Source: Ramlibacter aquaticus
Lineage (GTDB): Bacteria > Pseudomonadota > Gammaproteobacteria > Burkholderiales > Burkholderiaceae_C
Reading direction: 5' to 3'
DNA: 64,000 nucleotides
NCBI RefSeq assembly: GCF_015159745.1
Contig: NZ_JADDOJ010000001.1
Location: 57,321-121,320 of the forward strand
Each line of letters starts with the position of its first letter. Within the stretch, counting starts at the first letter, position 1. Shown in pieces: positions 50,782 through 61,900 of the stretch. The notes beneath the pieces were generated by a model, which worked only from the letters and a program-made list of their open reading frames with translations, was not told the DNA's origin and did no database searches. A program made the translations under genes and the position numbers.

Positions 50782-52203
50782 ATGGCCAAGACGCTCTACG
50801 ACAAGATCTGGGACGAACACGTCGTCCACACCGAGGAGGACGGCACGTCCATCCTCTACATCGACCGCCACCTGGTGCACGAAGTGACCAGCCCGCAGGC
50901 GTTCGAGGGGCTGCGCGTCGCCGGCCGCAAGGTCTGGCGCATCAGCTCCATCGTCGCCACCGCCGACCACAACACGCCCACCACCGGCTGGGAGCGCGGC
51001 TACGACGGCATCGCCGACCCGATCAGCAAGGAACAGATCACCACGCTGGACAAGAACATCGCGGAGTTCGGCTCGGCGGCGTACTTTCCCTTCCTGTCCA
51101 AGCGCCAGGGCATCGTGCACGTGATCGGCCCCGAGCAGGGTGCCACCCTGCCCGGCATGACCGTGGTCTGCGGCGACTCGCACACCTCCACCCACGGCGC
51201 GTTCGGCGCGCTGGCGCACGGCATAGGCACCAGCGAGGTCGAGCACGTGATGGCCACGCAGACCCTGCTGGCCCGCAAGGCGAAGAACATGCTGGTGAAG
51301 GTCGAGGGGCGCCTGGCCGCCGGCGTCACCGCCAAGGACATCGTGCTGGCCATCATCGGCCGCATCGGCACCGCCGGCGGCACCGGCTACACCATCGAGT
51401 TCGCGGGCTCCGCGATCCGCGGCCTGTCCATGGAAGGCCGCATGACCGTCTGCAACATGGCGATCGAGGCCGGCGCCCGTGCCGGCCTGGTGGCCGTGGA
51501 CGACAAGACCCTGGACTACGTCAAGGGCCGCCCGCTGGCGCCCACCGGCGTCGAGTGGGACCACGCCGTCGCCTACTGGAAGACGCTGCATTCCGACCCG
51601 GGCGCGCACTTCGACACCGTGGTCGAACTGGACGCCACGGCCATCGTGCCGCAGGTGACCTGGGGCACCTCGCCCGAGATGGTGCTGGGCATCGACGCCC
51701 GCGTGCCCGACCCCGACAAGGAAAAGGACGCCACCAAGCGCGGCGCCATCGAGCGCGCCCTGACCTACATGGGCCTGGAGCCGGGCAAGCCGCTGAACGA
51801 CATCTACGTCGACAAGGTGTTCATCGGCTCCTGCACCAACAGCCGCATCGAGGACATGCGCGAGGCCGCCGCCGTGGTCAAGCGCCTGGGCCAGAAGGTC
51901 GCCAAGAACATCAAGGTCGCGATGGTGGTGCCGGGCTCCGGCGTGGTCAAGGAGCAGGCCGAGCGCGAGGGTCTGCACGATATCTTCAAGGCCGCGGGCT
52001 TCGAGTGGCGCGAGCCGGGCTGCTCCATGTGCCTGGCGATGAACGCCGACCGGCTGGAGCCGGGCGAGCGCTGCGCCTCCACCAGCAACCGCAACTTCGA
52101 AGGCCGCCAGGGCGCTGGCGGCCGCACCCACCTGGTCAGCCCGGCCATGGCCGCCGCCGCGGCGGTGCATGGCCATTTCGTCGACATCCGCCAATACGCC
52201 TGA
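50782..52203 (+). CDS. leuC: 3-isopropylmalate dehydratase large subunit
   Basis: LeuC and LeuD form the [4Fe-4S] enzyme that isomerises isopropylmalate in leucine synthesis. The 473-residue protein starts [20 protein letters not shown] and contains [37 protein letters not shown] and [13 protein letters not shown] with the three cluster Cys. It leads the leuC-ecn-leuD-leuB series. Confidence 0.96.
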   Translation: MAKTLYDKIWDEHVVHTEEDGTSILYIDRHLVHEVTSPQAFEGLRVAGRKVWRISSIVATADHNTPTTGWERGYDGIADPISKEQITTLDKNIAEFGSAAYFPFLSKRQGIVHVIGPEQGATLPGMTVVCGDSHTSTHGAFGALAHGIGTSEVEHVMATQTLLARKAKNMLVKVEGRLAAGVTAKDIVLAIIGRIGTAGGTGYTIEFAGSAIRGLSMEGRMTVCNMAIEAGARAGLVAVDDKTLDYVKGRPLAPTGVEWDHAVAYWKTLHSDPGAHFDTVVELDATAIVPQVTWGTSPEMVLGIDARVPDPDKEKDATKRGAIERALTYMGLEPGKPLNDIYVDKVFIGSCTNSRIEDMREAAAVVKRLGQKVAKNIKVAMVVPGSGVVKEQAEREGLHDIFKAAGFEWREPGCSMCLAMNADRLEPGERCASTSNRNFEGRQGAGGRTHLVSPAMAAAAAVHGHFVDIRQYA

Positions 52204-52217
52204 ACGAGGAGAGCCGC

Positions 52218-52346
52218 ATGAAGAAGATCGCCACCCTGCTTGCCATCACCATCACCTTCGTCCTCGCCGGTTGCAACACCATGCGCGGCATGGGCCAGGA
52301 CGTGCAGAAGGCCGGATCGGCCATCGAAAGCGCGGCCAAGAAGTAA
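52218..52346 (+). CDS. Entericidin-like small lipoprotein
   Basis: The 42-residue product [20 protein letters not shown] (then [20 protein letters not shown]) has a lipoprotein signal peptide with the lipobox LAGC and the mature sequence of EcnA/EcnB entericidins, small cell-envelope lipoproteins. An AGGAGAG site precedes the ATG. Its TAA overlaps the leuD start codon as TAATG. It lies inside the leucine operon, an arrangement known in Burkholderiales, with no evident metabolic link. Confidence 0.88.
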   Translation: MKKIATLLAITITFVLAGCNTMRGMGQDVQKAGSAIESAAKK

Positions 52347-52996
52347 TGCAGCAATTCACGATCCACAAGGGGCTGGTGGCCCCGATGGACCGGGAGAACG
52401 TCGACACCGACGCGATCATCCCGAAGCAGTTCCTGAAGTCCATCCGGCGCACCGGCTTCGGCCCCAACCTGTTCGACGAATGGCGCTACCTGGACCCGGG
52501 CTACCCCGGCCAGGACCCGGCCAGCCGCAAGCCGAACCCCGACTTCGTGCTGAACCAGCCGCGCTACAAGGGCGCGTCCGTGCTGCTGGCGCGCCGCAAC
52601 TTCGGCTGCGGCTCCTCGCGCGAGCACGCCCCCTGGGCGCTGGACCAGTACGGCTTTCGCGCCATCATCGCGCCCAGCTACGCCGACATCTTCTTCAACA
52701 ACTGCTTCAAGAACGGCCTGCTGCCCATCGTGCTGCCGGAGTCGCAGGTGGCGCAGCTGTTCGACGAGGTCGCCGTGACGCCCGGCTACGAGCTCACCAT
52801 CGACCTGGCGCGCCAGACCGTGGTCACGCCCCAGGGCCGCGAGCTGCCCTTCGAGGTGCAGGCCTTCCGCAAGTACTGCCTCATCAACGGCCTGGACGAC
52901 ATCGGGCTGACGCTGCGGCAGAAGGACAAGATCCAGGCCTTCGAAGCCCAGCGCCTGGCCACCAAGCCCTGGCTGGCGCACGTGCTGCCGGGCTGA
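52346..52996 (+). CDS. leuD: 3-isopropylmalate dehydratase small subunit
   Basis: The 216-residue swivel subunit starts [20 protein letters not shown] and has [19 protein letters not shown] and [20 protein letters not shown], the conserved substrate-binding loop. The start overlaps the entericidin stop by TAATG, so its translation probably depends on it. Confidence 0.96.
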   Translation: MQQFTIHKGLVAPMDRENVDTDAIIPKQFLKSIRRTGFGPNLFDEWRYLDPGYPGQDPASRKPNPDFVLNQPRYKGASVLLARRNFGCGSSREHAPWALDQYGFRAIIAPSYADIFFNNCFKNGLLPIVLPESQVAQLFDEVAVTPGYELTIDLARQTVVTPQGRELPFEVQAFRKYCLINGLDDIGLTLRQKDKIQAFEAQRLATKPWLAHVLPG

Positions 52997-53015
52997 ACGC
53001 CCTCCGACCGAACCT

Positions 53016-53046
53016 GGGGGCCCGCTGTGCCGGGCCCCCGCCTTTT
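53016..53046 (+). terminator. Terminator-like hairpin between leuD and leuB
   Basis: A perfect 9-bp stem GGGGGCCCG/CGGGCCCCC with a CTGTGC loop is followed by GCCTTTTG, a weak T run. It could be a partial terminator that reduces leuB expression, or an RNA processing/stability stem in a continuous operon. Confidence 0.55.
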
Positions 53047-53059
53047 GAGAGACACGAGA

Positions 53060-54151
53060 ATGAAGATCGCCATCCTCCCCGGTGACGGCATAGGCACCGA
53101 GATCGTCGCCGAGGCGGTGAAGGTCCTGAACGTCCTGGACCTGAAGTTCGAGATGGAGACCGCCCTGGTCGGCGGCGCCGCCTACGAGGCGCATGGCCAC
53201 CCCCTGCCCGAGTCCACGCTCAAGCTCGCGAAGGAAGCGGACGCCGTGCTGTTCGGCGCCGTGGGCGACTGGAAGTACGACAAGCTGGACCGCCCGCTGC
53301 GTCCCGAGCAGGCGGTGCTGGGCCTGCGCAAGAACCTGGGCCTGTTCGCCAACTTCCGCCCCGCGATCTGCTACGACGAGCTGGTGTCCGCCTCCAGCCT
53401 CAAGCCCGAGCTGGTCGCCGGCCTGGACATCCTCATCATCCGCGAGCTGACCGGCGATATCTACTTCGGCCAGCCGCGCGGCCGCCGAACGGCGCTGGAC
53501 GGGCACTTCCCCGGCGCCGAGGAGGCCTTCGACACCATGCGCTACTCGCGTCCGGAGATCGAGCGCATCGCCCGCGTCGCCTTCGAGGCCGCACGCAAGC
53601 GCAACAAGCACGTCACCAGCGTGGACAAGGCCAACGTGCTGGAGACCTTCCAGCTCTGGAAGGACGTGGTCACCGAGGTCGGCAAGGACTACCCCGACGT
53701 GACGCTGGACCACATGTACGTGGACAACGCGGCCATGCAGCTGGTCAAGCAGCCCAAGTTCTTCGACGTGGTGGTCACGGGCAACATGTTCGGCGACATC
53801 CTCTCGGACGAGGCGGCGATGCTCACCGGCTCCATCGGCATGCTGCCCTCGGCCAGCCTGAACGCGAGCGGCCAGGGCCTGTACGAGCCCAGCCACGGCA
53901 GCGCGCCGGACATCGCCGGCAAGGGCGTGGCGAATCCTTTGGCTACAATACTGTCCGCTGCCATGATGCTCCGATTCACCCTGAACCAGCCTGACGCCGC
54001 CGGCCGCATTGAGCGGGCGGTGAAGCACGTGCTGGCTTCCGGGCTGCGCACCGGGGACATCTGGTCGGAAGGCAGCACCCGCGTCGGCACCCGCGAGATG
54101 GGTGACGCCGTCGTGGCCGCGATCACCACCACGAAAATTACCAAGGGCTAG
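53060..54151 (+). CDS. leuB: 3-isopropylmalate dehydrogenase
   Basis: LeuB oxidises and decarboxylates 3-isopropylmalate with NAD. The 363-residue protein starts [20 protein letters not shown] and has [28 protein letters not shown], the catalytic Lys/Asp region [16 protein letters not shown], and [20 protein letters not shown]. The ATG at 53060 fits the family start. A TACAAT-containing stretch near 53945 inside the gene resembles a -10 box, perhaps for asd. Confidence 0.96.
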   Translation: MKIAILPGDGIGTEIVAEAVKVLNVLDLKFEMETALVGGAAYEAHGHPLPESTLKLAKEADAVLFGAVGDWKYDKLDRPLRPEQAVLGLRKNLGLFANFRPAICYDELVSASSLKPELVAGLDILIIRELTGDIYFGQPRGRRTALDGHFPGAEEAFDTMRYSRPEIERIARVAFEAARKRNKHVTSVDKANVLETFQLWKDVVTEVGKDYPDVTLDHMYVDNAAMQLVKQPKFFDVVVTGNMFGDILSDEAAMLTGSIGMLPSASLNASGQGLYEPSHGSAPDIAGKGVANPLATILSAAMMLRFTLNQPDAAGRIERAVKHVLASGLRTGDIWSEGSTRVGTREMGDAVVAAITTTKITKG

Positions 54152-54222
54152 CAAGCTCCGGTTCGTCGCGCGCCTGCCCCGGCCCTGACGAGCCGGGGAC
54201 CACGGGATCCAACAGAAAGGCG

Positions 54223-55374
54223 ATGACGATGACTTCCTTGAACGCACAACCCCGTGTCGGCCTGGTCGGCTGGCGCGGCATGGTCGGCTCGGTCCTCATG
54301 GACCGCATGCAGGCAGAGGGCGACTTCGCCCTCATCGAACCGATCTTCTTCTCGACCTCGAACGCCGGCGGCACCGCGCCGAAGATGGCGAAGAACGAGT
54401 CCACCCTGAAGGACGCGTTCGACATCGAGGCGCTGCGGCAGTGCGACATCGTCCTCACGGCCCAGGGCGGCGACTACACCACCGAGGTATTTCCCAAGCT
54501 GCGCGCCGCGGGCTGGACCGGCCACTGGATCGACGCCGCCTCCACCCTGCGCATGAAGGACGATGCGGTCATCGTGCTGGACCCGGTGAACAGCCCGGTC
54601 ATCAAGAACGCGCTGGCCCAGGGCGGGCGCAACTGGATCGGCGGCAACTGCACCGTGAGCTGCATGCTGATGGGCGTGGGCGCGCTCTACAAGGCCGGGC
54701 TGGTGGAGTGGATGTCCAGCATGACCTACCAGGCGGCTTCCGGCGGCGGCGCGCAGCACATGCGCGAACTGCTGACCCAGTTCGGCACCCTGAATGCCGA
54801 GGTCCGCGCCCTGCTGGACGACCCGAAGTCGGCCATCCTGGAGATCGACCGCAAGGTGCTGGCCCGCCAGCAGTCCATGGGCGCCGCCGAGACCGAGAAC
54901 TTCGGCGTGCCGCTGGGCGGCTCGCTCATCCCCTGGATCGACAAGGACCTGGGCAACGGCACCTCCCGCGAGGAGTGGAAGGCCGGCGCCGAGACCAACA
55001 AGATCCTGGGCCAGGGCGAGGGCTTCGTCAGCCCGGCCGTGCCGGTGGACGGCTTCTGCGTGCGTGTGGGCGCGATGCGCTGCCACAGCCAGGCGCTGAC
55101 CTTCAAGCTCAGGAAGGACGTGCCCCTGGCCGACATCGAGGCCATGATCGCGGCCGACAACGAATGGGTGCGCGTGGTGCCCAACACCCGCGAAGCCACC
55201 CTGAAGGACCTGACCCCGGTGGCCGTGACCGGCACCCTGGGCATCCCGGTGGGCCGGCTGCGCAAGATGGCCATGGGGCCGGAGTACCTGGGCGCCTTCA
55301 CCATCGGCGACCAGCTGCTGTGGGGCGCGGCCGAGCCGCTGCGGCGCATGCTGCGCATCCTGCTGGAAGCCTGA
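54223..55374 (+). CDS. asd: Aspartate-semialdehyde dehydrogenase
   Basis: Asd reduces aspartyl phosphate in lysine, threonine and methionine synthesis. The 383-residue protein starts near [20 protein letters not shown] (NADP-binding loop), has the catalytic Cys in [15 protein letters not shown] and the substrate-binding [17 protein letters not shown] with the conserved His. Length is normal for the gammaproteobacterial-type enzyme. It precedes fimV, the usual order in Comamonadaceae. Confidence 0.95.
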   Translation: MTMTSLNAQPRVGLVGWRGMVGSVLMDRMQAEGDFALIEPIFFSTSNAGGTAPKMAKNESTLKDAFDIEALRQCDIVLTAQGGDYTTEVFPKLRAAGWTGHWIDAASTLRMKDDAVIVLDPVNSPVIKNALAQGGRNWIGGNCTVSCMLMGVGALYKAGLVEWMSSMTYQAASGGGAQHMRELLTQFGTLNAEVRALLDDPKSAILEIDRKVLARQQSMGAAETENFGVPLGGSLIPWIDKDLGNGTSREEWKAGAETNKILGQGEGFVSPAVPVDGFCVRVGAMRCHSQALTFKLRKDVPLADIEAMIAADNEWVRVVPNTREATLKDLTPVAVTGTLGIPVGRLRKMAMGPEYLGAFTIGDQLLWGAAEPLRRMLRILLEA

Positions 55375-55393
55375 GTTCAGCCCCGCGCGGGGC

Positions 55394-55432
55394 CGACGAC
55401 GTCCTGTCATCCCTGGTTACAGGACGTTGTCG
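55394..55432 (+). other. 14-bp stem-loop downstream of asd
   Basis: CGACGACGTCCTGT pairs with ACAGGACGTTGTCG (13 Watson-Crick pairs and one G-T) around an 11-nt loop. There is no T run, so it is not a standard terminator. It may protect the asd mRNA 3' end. The rest of the 55375-55500 gap shows no gene. Confidence 0.6.
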
Positions 55433-55500
55433 CGTCACAACAAGCCTGAGAGTGTAAAGGGGCGGAAGCAGCCGGCTCCAAAGTTAAAGTCTGTCTCAGC

Positions 55501-55529
55501 TTGTCAGCCTAAAACATTGATGTTATGGT
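55501..55529 (+). promoter_or_regulatory. Sigma-70 promoter of the interrupted fimV
   Basis: TTGTCA (55501-55506) and TATGGT (55524-55529) are separated by 17 bp, 41 bp before the ATG at 55570. The ATG at 55525 falls inside the -10 box and is therefore not the start. The promoter faces into the transposon and could contribute to hsdM transcription. Confidence 0.6.
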
Positions 55530-55569
55530 CCTTTTCGCATATCAGCGTCGGGGGTTCGTGCGCATCATC

Positions 55570-55582
55570 ATGAGAAAAAAAC
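55570..55582 (+). pseudogene. fimV: fimV 5' fragment (start codon to codon 5), split by the transposon
   Basis: ATG AGA AAA AAA C is all that remains on this side. The element starts at 55583. Joining this to 63523 onward gives MRKKRLADQA followed by a complete signal peptide and the FimV N-terminal domain, so this is the original start of fimV. In the present sequence the frame runs on into the element for about 120 codons of unrelated residues. Confidence 0.85.
55575..55582 (+). repeat. 8-bp target-site duplication, left copy
   Basis: AAAAAAAC directly precedes the left terminal repeat of the transposon. An identical copy follows the right end at 63515-63522. Eight base pairs is the duplication length I associate with the ISL3 family. 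Confidence 0.9.
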
Positions 55583-55607
55583 GGGTATCCGGAACGGCGT
55601 GTTGGAA
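55583..55607 (+). repeat. Left terminal inverted repeat of the transposon
   Basis: This 25-bp end starts GGGTATCCGGAA and continues CGGCGTGTTGGAA. It matches the reverse complement of 63490-63514 at 21 of 25 positions, including the first 12. Confidence 0.92.
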
Positions 55608-55711
55608 CGGCTCTCAGATCGAGGGCCGATTTCTTTTCCGTAGATCGGAATTTTGTGTGTGCGAAGCTGCTATGCTTCCGCTCCGTAAGTCGGAATGGCG
55701 TGTGTGGCGCC
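55590..55711 (+). repeat. Subterminal CGGAA...GTGT repeats and TTCCG/CGGAA palindromes at the left end
   Basis: The motif CGGAAnnnnGTGT, part of the terminal repeat (55590), recurs at 55646 (CGGAATTTTGTGT) and 55691 (CGGAATGGCGTGT). The two inner copies are each preceded by an inverted TTCCG, giving TTCCGTAGATCGGAA at 55636-55650 and a 20-nt version at 55676-55695. These may be extra transposase sites or operators of the hsd promoter. The 186-bp stretch before hsdM contains nothing else recognisable. Confidence 0.6.
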
Positions 55712-55768
55712 TAAGACAACCAAGGGAGCAGTCTCGCCCTGTGACGAGGCATAAGCAGAACAGCGCAC

Positions 55769-57604
55769 ATGAACCAGCAAGCCCTCTCATCCCTGATCTG
55801 GTCGGTGGCCGACCTTCTGCGCGGCGACTTCAAGCAAAGCGAGTACGGCCGCGTCATCCTGCCCTTCACTGTGCTGCGCCGCCTGGACTGCGTACTGGCC
55901 CCTACGAAGGAGGCGGCGCTCAAGGAGCACGCTGACAAGCAGAAGGCCGGCATCGCATTCGAGCCCTTCGTCAAGCGCAAGACTGGCCTCGACTTCTACA
56001 ACGTCTCGTCGCTGGACATGGGCAAGCTCATGGGCGACCAAGACAACATCCGCGCCAACCTCGACAGCTACATCCAGGGCTTCGCGCCGGACGTGCGCTC
56101 GATCTTCGAGCACTTCGACTTCGCGGCCACCGTCGAGCGTCTGCACAAGGCCAAGCTGCTGTACCTCGTAACCGAGAAGTTCTCGGCCATCAATCTCCAC
56201 CCCAATAGCGTGGACAACGTCCAGATGGGGCTGGTATTCGAGGAGCTGATCCGCAAGTTCGCCGAACTCTCCAACGAGACTGCCGGTGAGCACTTCACCC
56301 CACGCGAGGTGATCCGGCTGATGGTGAACCTGCTGTTCATCGAGGACGGCGAGGCCCTCACCAAGCCAGGCGTGGTGCGCACGATGTACGACCCCACGGC
56401 CGGCACCGGCGGCATGCTGAGCGTCGCGGGCGAGTACCTGTTCGAGCTGAACCCCAAGGCCCGGCTGACCCTCTTCGGCCAGGAGCTGAACCCAGAGTCG
56501 CACGCCATCTGCAAGGCCGACATGCTGATCCGTGGACAGGACATCAGCAACATCGTCCTGGGCAACACCCTGAGCGAGGACGGCCTTCTCGGCAAGCTGT
56601 TCGACTACATGCTCTCCAACCCGCCCTTCGGAGTGGAGTGGAAGAAGATCGAGAAGGTCATCCGCGAGGAGCACGAGAAGCAGGGCTACAACGGCCGCTT
56701 TGGTCCCGGCCTGCCTCGTGTGTCGGACGGCTCACTCCTGTTCTTGCTGCACCTGTTGAGCAAGATGCGGCCCGAGAAGCAGGGCGGCAGCCGTATCGGC
56801 ATCGTGCTCAACGGCTCGCCTCTATTCACCGGCGGTGCCGGCTCGGGCGAGTCGGAGATCCGGCGCCACGTGCTGGAGAACGACCTGGTGGAAGCCGTCG
56901 TCGCGCTGCCCACCGACATGTTCTACAACACAGGCATCAGCACCTACATCTGGGTGCTGAGCAACCGCAAGCCGGACGACCGCAAGGGCTACGTGCAGCT
57001 CATCGACGCCAGCAGCTTCTGGCAGAAGATGCGCAAGACCCTGGGTAGCAAGCGCAAGGAGATGAGCGACGAGCACATCGCGATGGTGACAAAGCTCTTC
57101 GGCGACTTCATCGAGGCCAGCCTCGTCACCGTGCTGGACGTCGACGGCAAGGAAGCAAGCCGCCAGGTGCTAATGGACGGTGAGCCGCTGCCCACGGCTC
57201 CGAAGGGCGGCAAGGTCAAGACGGTGCCGATTTCGCGCATCTTCCAGAACGAGGACTTCGGCTACCGCACCATCACTGTGGAGCGCCCGCTGCGCGACGA
57301 GAAAGGCCAACCCGTGCTGTTCGAGAAGGGCAAAGCCAAGGGCAAGCCGCAGCCCGACAGCAGCCTGCGCGACACCGAGAACGTGCCACTATCGGAGGAC
57401 GTGGAAACCTACTTCAAGCGCGAGGTGCTGCCCCACGCGCCCGATGCCTGGATCGACCACGAGAAGACCAAAGTCGGTTACGAGATTGCGTTCAACAGAC
57501 ACTTCTACGTCTTCGAACCGCCTCGCGAACTGACCGAAATCGACGCAGACTTGAAGAAGGTCACTGACCGCATCAAGGCGATGATCGAAGGGCTCTCGGC
57601 ATGA
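55769..57604 (+). CDS. hsdM: Type I restriction-modification system, DNA methyltransferase subunit HsdM
   Basis: HsdM methylates adenine in the target of the type I complex (M2S or R2M2S). The 611-residue protein has the N-terminal HsdM helical domain (about 1-150), then the catalytic domain with SAM motif [11 protein letters not shown] (208-217) and catalytic motif IV NPPF (284-287). A C-terminal region of about 150 residues (440-611) completes the length, longer than the common 500-540. The ATG at 55769 is used; a purine-rich GCACATG context gives only a weak ribosome-binding site. It overlaps hsdS by ATGA. It is the first gene of the transposon operon. Confidence 0.95.
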   Translation: MNQQALSSLIWSVADLLRGDFKQSEYGRVILPFTVLRRLDCVLAPTKEAALKEHADKQKAGIAFEPFVKRKTGLDFYNVSSLDMGKLMGDQDNIRANLDSYIQGFAPDVRSIFEHFDFAATVERLHKAKLLYLVTEKFSAINLHPNSVDNVQMGLVFEELIRKFAELSNETAGEHFTPREVIRLMVNLLFIEDGEALTKPGVVRTMYDPTAGTGGMLSVAGEYLFELNPKARLTLFGQELNPESHAICKADMLIRGQDISNIVLGNTLSEDGLLGKLFDYMLSNPPFGVEWKKIEKVIREEHEKQGYNGRFGPGLPRVSDGSLLFLLHLLSKMRPEKQGGSRIGIVLNGSPLFTGGAGSGESEIRRHVLENDLVEAVVALPTDMFYNTGISTYIWVLSNRKPDDRKGYVQLIDASSFWQKMRKTLGSKRKEMSDEHIAMVTKLFGDFIEASLVTVLDVDGKEASRQVLMDGEPLPTAPKGGKVKTVPISRIFQNEDFGYRTITVERPLRDEKGQPVLFEKGKAKGKPQPDSSLRDTENVPLSEDVETYFKREVLPHAPDAWIDHEKTKVGYEIAFNRHFYVFEPPRELTEIDADLKKVTDRIKAMIEGLSA

Positions 57605-58947
57605 GTTTCCCGAGGTACCCGGTCTACCGGCAATCTGCGGTGGAGTGGCTTGGAGAAGTGCCCCAGCATTGGAAGGTTCTTCGCCTTAAGCACACGTGCG
57701 AGGTCTTTCCGAGCAACGTCGACAAGCATGCGCGCGACGACGAGCCGCCTGTGCGGTTGTGCAACTACACGGACGTCTACTACAACGAGCGCATCACGGC
57801 CGATATGCCCTTCATGGAGGCAACGGCCTCTGAGGAGCAGATCGTGCGATTCACGCTTAAGGGTGGTGACACGATCGTCACCAAGGACTCTGAGACGGCT
57901 GACGACATTGCCATCGCGGCATACGTACCGAAGGACCTACCTGGAGTGGTGTGCGGCTATCACCTATCGATGGTTCGCCCCAGAGGCGAGACGTGCGGTG
58001 CCTTCGTGAAGCGTCTGTTCGACTCGATCTATGCGAAGGCTAAGTTCGAGGTCACTGCAAACGGGCTGACGCGTGTGGGTCTAGGTCAGTACGCGCTCGA
58101 CAACGTCGAGCTGCCGTTTCCGCCTGCCGAAGAACAGCAAACCATCGCCGACTTCCTTGACCGCGAGACCGCCAAGATCGACGCCCTGGTCGAAGAGCAG
58201 AAGCGCCTGATCGAGTTGCTCAAGGAGAAGCGCCAGGCGGTGATCTCGCAGGCCGTAACCAAGGGCCTCGACCCGAACGTGCCGATGAAGGAATCGGAGG
58301 TGGAGTGGCTGGGTGAGGTGCCGGCCCACTGGCAGGTTCTTCCTTGCCGGGCGATCGTGTCTGAGAAGACGGCGAAAAACGACGGGGCCGCCTGCAGTGA
58401 CTACTTGTCGCTCATGGCTAATGTCGGCGTCATCCCTTATGCGGAAAAGGGCGACGTCGGCAACAAGGCTCCTGAAGACCTGAGCAAGTGCAAGCTGGTG
58501 GCGGCTGGCGACATCGTCATCAACAGCATGAATTACGGGATCGGCTCGTTTGGACTGTCTAATCTCAATGGTGTCTGCAGTCCCGTCTATATCGTGCTTC
58601 GTCCGATCGATGAGATGGTGGAGACTCGGTTCGCACTCCGCATCTTTGCGCATCGAACGTTCCAAACTTACGCTCAGTCGTTTGGGAACGGGATACTGGC
58701 TCACCGTGCTGCAATCGGTTGGGACACGCTGAAGTCGATTGGAGTACCGGTTCCCCCGCTAGACGAGCAGCGGTTGATCCTCGAACACGTTGATGCAAGT
58801 ACAGCGAGGTTTGAAGCTTTGATCGTCGAGGCTGAAGCTGGGGTCGAACTGCTTATGGAGCGCCGCGCTGCGCTCATCTCAGCCGCTGTAACCGGCAAGA
58901 TCGACGTGCGCGGCCTCGCGCCTCAACCAGAAGGTGCTGGCGCATGA
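57601..58947 (+). CDS. hsdS: Type I restriction-modification system, specificity subunit HsdS
   Basis: HsdS recognises the bipartite DNA target. The 448-residue protein has two target-recognition domains, each opened by the same repeat: [11 protein letters not shown] (14-24) and [11 protein letters not shown] (234-244). Each is closed by a conserved helix: [20 protein letters not shown] (from 174) and [20 protein letters not shown] (near the C-terminus). The two variable halves are unlike each other, so the target should be two different half-sites. Codon use in the variable domains is richer in A and T than in hsdM or the host genes, as expected of exchangeable specificity modules. It overlaps hsdM and hsdR by ATGA. 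Confidence 0.95.
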   Translation: MSFPRYPVYRQSAVEWLGEVPQHWKVLRLKHTCEVFPSNVDKHARDDEPPVRLCNYTDVYYNERITADMPFMEATASEEQIVRFTLKGGDTIVTKDSETADDIAIAAYVPKDLPGVVCGYHLSMVRPRGETCGAFVKRLFDSIYAKAKFEVTANGLTRVGLGQYALDNVELPFPPAEEQQTIADFLDRETAKIDALVEEQKRLIELLKEKRQAVISQAVTKGLDPNVPMKESEVEWLGEVPAHWQVLPCRAIVSEKTAKNDGAACSDYLSLMANVGVIPYAEKGDVGNKAPEDLSKCKLVAAGDIVINSMNYGIGSFGLSNLNGVCSPVYIVLRPIDEMVETRFALRIFAHRTFQTYAQSFGNGILAHRAAIGWDTLKSIGVPVPPLDEQRLILEHVDASTARFEALIVEAEAGVELLMERRAALISAAVTGKIDVRGLAPQPEGAGA

Positions 58948-61900
58948 GCGTTCACAAGGAAGTCCACTTCGAGGACGAGATCTGCGCTGACTTGGCCTCC
59001 GCCGGCTGGCTGCACGATGCCAGCGACGCCGCTCGCTACGACCGGACTCAAGCCTTGTTCGTGGATGACGCGGTGGGCTGGCTGAAGTCCAGCCAGCCCA
59101 AGACCTGGGAGACGATCGAGAAGACCCACGGCGACGCGGCGCCCAAGGTCGTCGCCGAACGCCTGCGCAAGGCCCTGGACACCCAGGGCACGGTGTCCGT
59201 GCTTCGCTTCGGCTTCGACATGATCGGCCTCAAGCACCCGATCGCCATGTGCCAGTTCAAGCCAGCGCTGGGCATGAACGCCGACTTGCAGGCCCGGTAC
59301 GCCGCCAACCGCCTGCGGGTGGTGCGGCAGGTGCACTACTCGGTCCATCACGAGAACAGCATCGACCTGGTTCTGTTCCTCAACGGCATCCCGGTGACCA
59401 CCTGCGAGTTGAAGAGCCACTACACGCAGAGCGTGCAGGACGCGATCTACCAGTACAAGACCGACCGCGAGCCCGTCTTCAAGCCCAAGAACGCGTCCGA
59501 GCCGCTGCTGGCCTTCCCAGGCGGGGCGCTGGTGCACTTCGCGGTGAGCAACACCGAGGCGGCCATGACTACGCGCCTCGCCGGCCTGGACACGAACTTC
59601 CTGCCCTTCAACCAGGGCAACGTCGGTGGTGCCGGCAACCCACCCAAGGCTGGCATAGCCACTGACTACCTGTGGCGCGAGGTCTGGCAGCGCGACAGCT
59701 TCCTGCAGATCCTCGGTCGCTATCTGGTGCCGGTGAAGAACACCAAGAAGCAGCTTGTCGGCTGGATCTTCCCGCGCTACCACCAGCTGACTGTCACCCG
59801 CAAGCTCGTGGCGGCCGTGACCGCGGAAGGCCCCGGTGGCAAGTACCTGGTCCAGCACTCGGCCGGCTCGGGCAAGACCAACTCGATCGCCTGGACAGCG
59901 CACTTCCTGGCCGACCTGCACGACGCGAACGACCAGAAGGTCTTCGACACGGTGATCGTGATCTCCGACCGCACGGTGCTGGACGACCAGTTGCGCGAGG
60001 CGATCATGGCCTTCGAGCGCACGCAAGGCGTGGTTGCCGTCATCACAGGCGAGGGAGCCAGCAAGAGCAAGGAACTGGCCGAGGCACTGGCAGCCGGCAA
60101 GAAGGTCGTGGTGTGCACGATCCAGACCTTCCCCTTCGCGCTGGAGGAGGTGCGCAAGCTGGCCGCCAGCAAGGGCAAGCGCTTTGCAGTGATCGCCGAC
60201 GAGGCGCATTCCTCGCAGACGAACGAGACGGCGGCGAAGCTCAAGCTTGTGCTCAGCGCAGCCGATCTGGCCGAGTTGCAGGACGGCGGCGATGTGACGG
60301 CCGAGGACATCCTGGCGGCCCAGATGGCGGCCAAGGCTGGCGGAGAGGACGCAGGCATCACCTACGTTGCCTTTACAGCGACGCCCAAGGAGAAGACGCT
60401 TCAGCTCTTCGGCACGCGGCCCGACCCGAAGCGCCCGCCCGCGCCCGACAACATTCCGCAGCCCTTCCACGTCTACTCGATGCGTCAGGCGATCGAGGAA
60501 GGTTTCATCCTGGACGTGCTTAAGACCTACACCTCGTACAAGGTGGCGTTCTCGCTGGCGCATCACGGCAAGACCATCGACTCCAAAGAGGTCGACCAGT
60601 CCGAGGCCATGAAGGGGATCATGGGGTGGGTTCGACTGCACGAGTACAACATTGCGCAGCGCGTCCAGGTCGTGATCGAGCACTTCCGCAAGCACGTAGC
60701 CGGGCTGCTGGATGGCCAGGCCAAGGCGATGGTTGTCACAGCCAGCCGCAGGGAAGCGGTGCGCTGGCAGAAGGCGACACGCAAGTACATCGCCGACAAC
60801 GGCTACAAGATCGAAGCGCTGGTTGCCTTCTCCGGTGAGGTGATCGACCCGGAAAGCGGAACCGACCCATTCACCGAGAACAGCAAGGACCTGAACCCGA
60901 GGCTCGGAGGGCAAGGCATCCGGGAGGCCTTCAAAAGTGGCGACTACCAACTGCTGCTGGTCGCCAACAAGTTCCAGACGGGCTTTGACGAGCCACTGCT
61001 GTGCGCGATGTACGTGGACAAGCGGCTGGCAGGCATCCAGGCCGTGCAGACACTGTCTCGCCTGAACCGCTGCTACCCGGGCAAGGACCAGACCTATGTG
61101 GTCGACTTCGTGAACGACCCGGCCGACATACTGGCCTCGTTCAAGCCCTACTACGAGACAGCCGAGCTGTCCGGCGTGACAGATCCGTACCTCGTGCACG
61201 AACTGAAGGCCAAGCTCGACGGTCAGGCGCTGTACGACACCTACGAGGTGGATCGCGTGGTCAACGTGGCCATCAAGGGCAAGAGGGCGAAGACCTCGGA
61301 ACTGGATGCCGCGTTGCTTCCGGTGGCAAACAGGCTTCTTACAGCGTTCGCGACGTCCAAGAAGGCGTTCCAGGCCGCCGGCGATGACGAGATGAAGGCC
61401 AAGGCAGCGAAGGACACGATGGACTCGCTGATCCTCTTCAAGAACGACATCGCCGCCTACGTTCGCCTCTACGGCTTCCTGTCGCAGATCTTCGATTACG
61501 GCAACACCGACGTCGAGAAGCGATCAATCTTCTTCCGGCTGCTGCACCCACTGCTGACGTACGGGCGCGAACGCGATGGCGTGGACCTGTCGGCGCTGAA
61601 GCTCACGGCGTACACGATCAAGAGCATGGGTGATCCGACCCTGAACCTGGGCTCGGGTGATGCTGTGAAGATCGACCCGACCACCGACACAGGCGGCGGG
61701 CAGGTGCAGGACAAGACCAAGGTGGCGCTGTCCGAACTGATCGCCAAGGTCAACGACCTGTTCGAGGGCGACCTGACGCCCAACGACAAGCTTGTCTACG
61801 TCAACGACGTGATTAAGGGCAAGCTCATGGAGTCAGACAAGCTCCAGGAGCAGGCGGCAAACAACACCAAGGAGCAGTTCGCCGCCTCGCCCGACTTGGC

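Noticed and set aside
48247..52194. 1315-codon minus-strand frame opposite sdhB, sdhE, gltA and leuC
   Set aside because: No domain is visible and the opposite strand holds well-conserved genes in every part. It is a shadow of GC-rich third positions.
55525..55935. Open frame from ATG 55525 running through the left transposon end
   Set aside because: ATG 55525 lies in the -10 box of the fimV promoter. The part after 55582 is accidental read-through into the element and overlaps hsdM in another frame.
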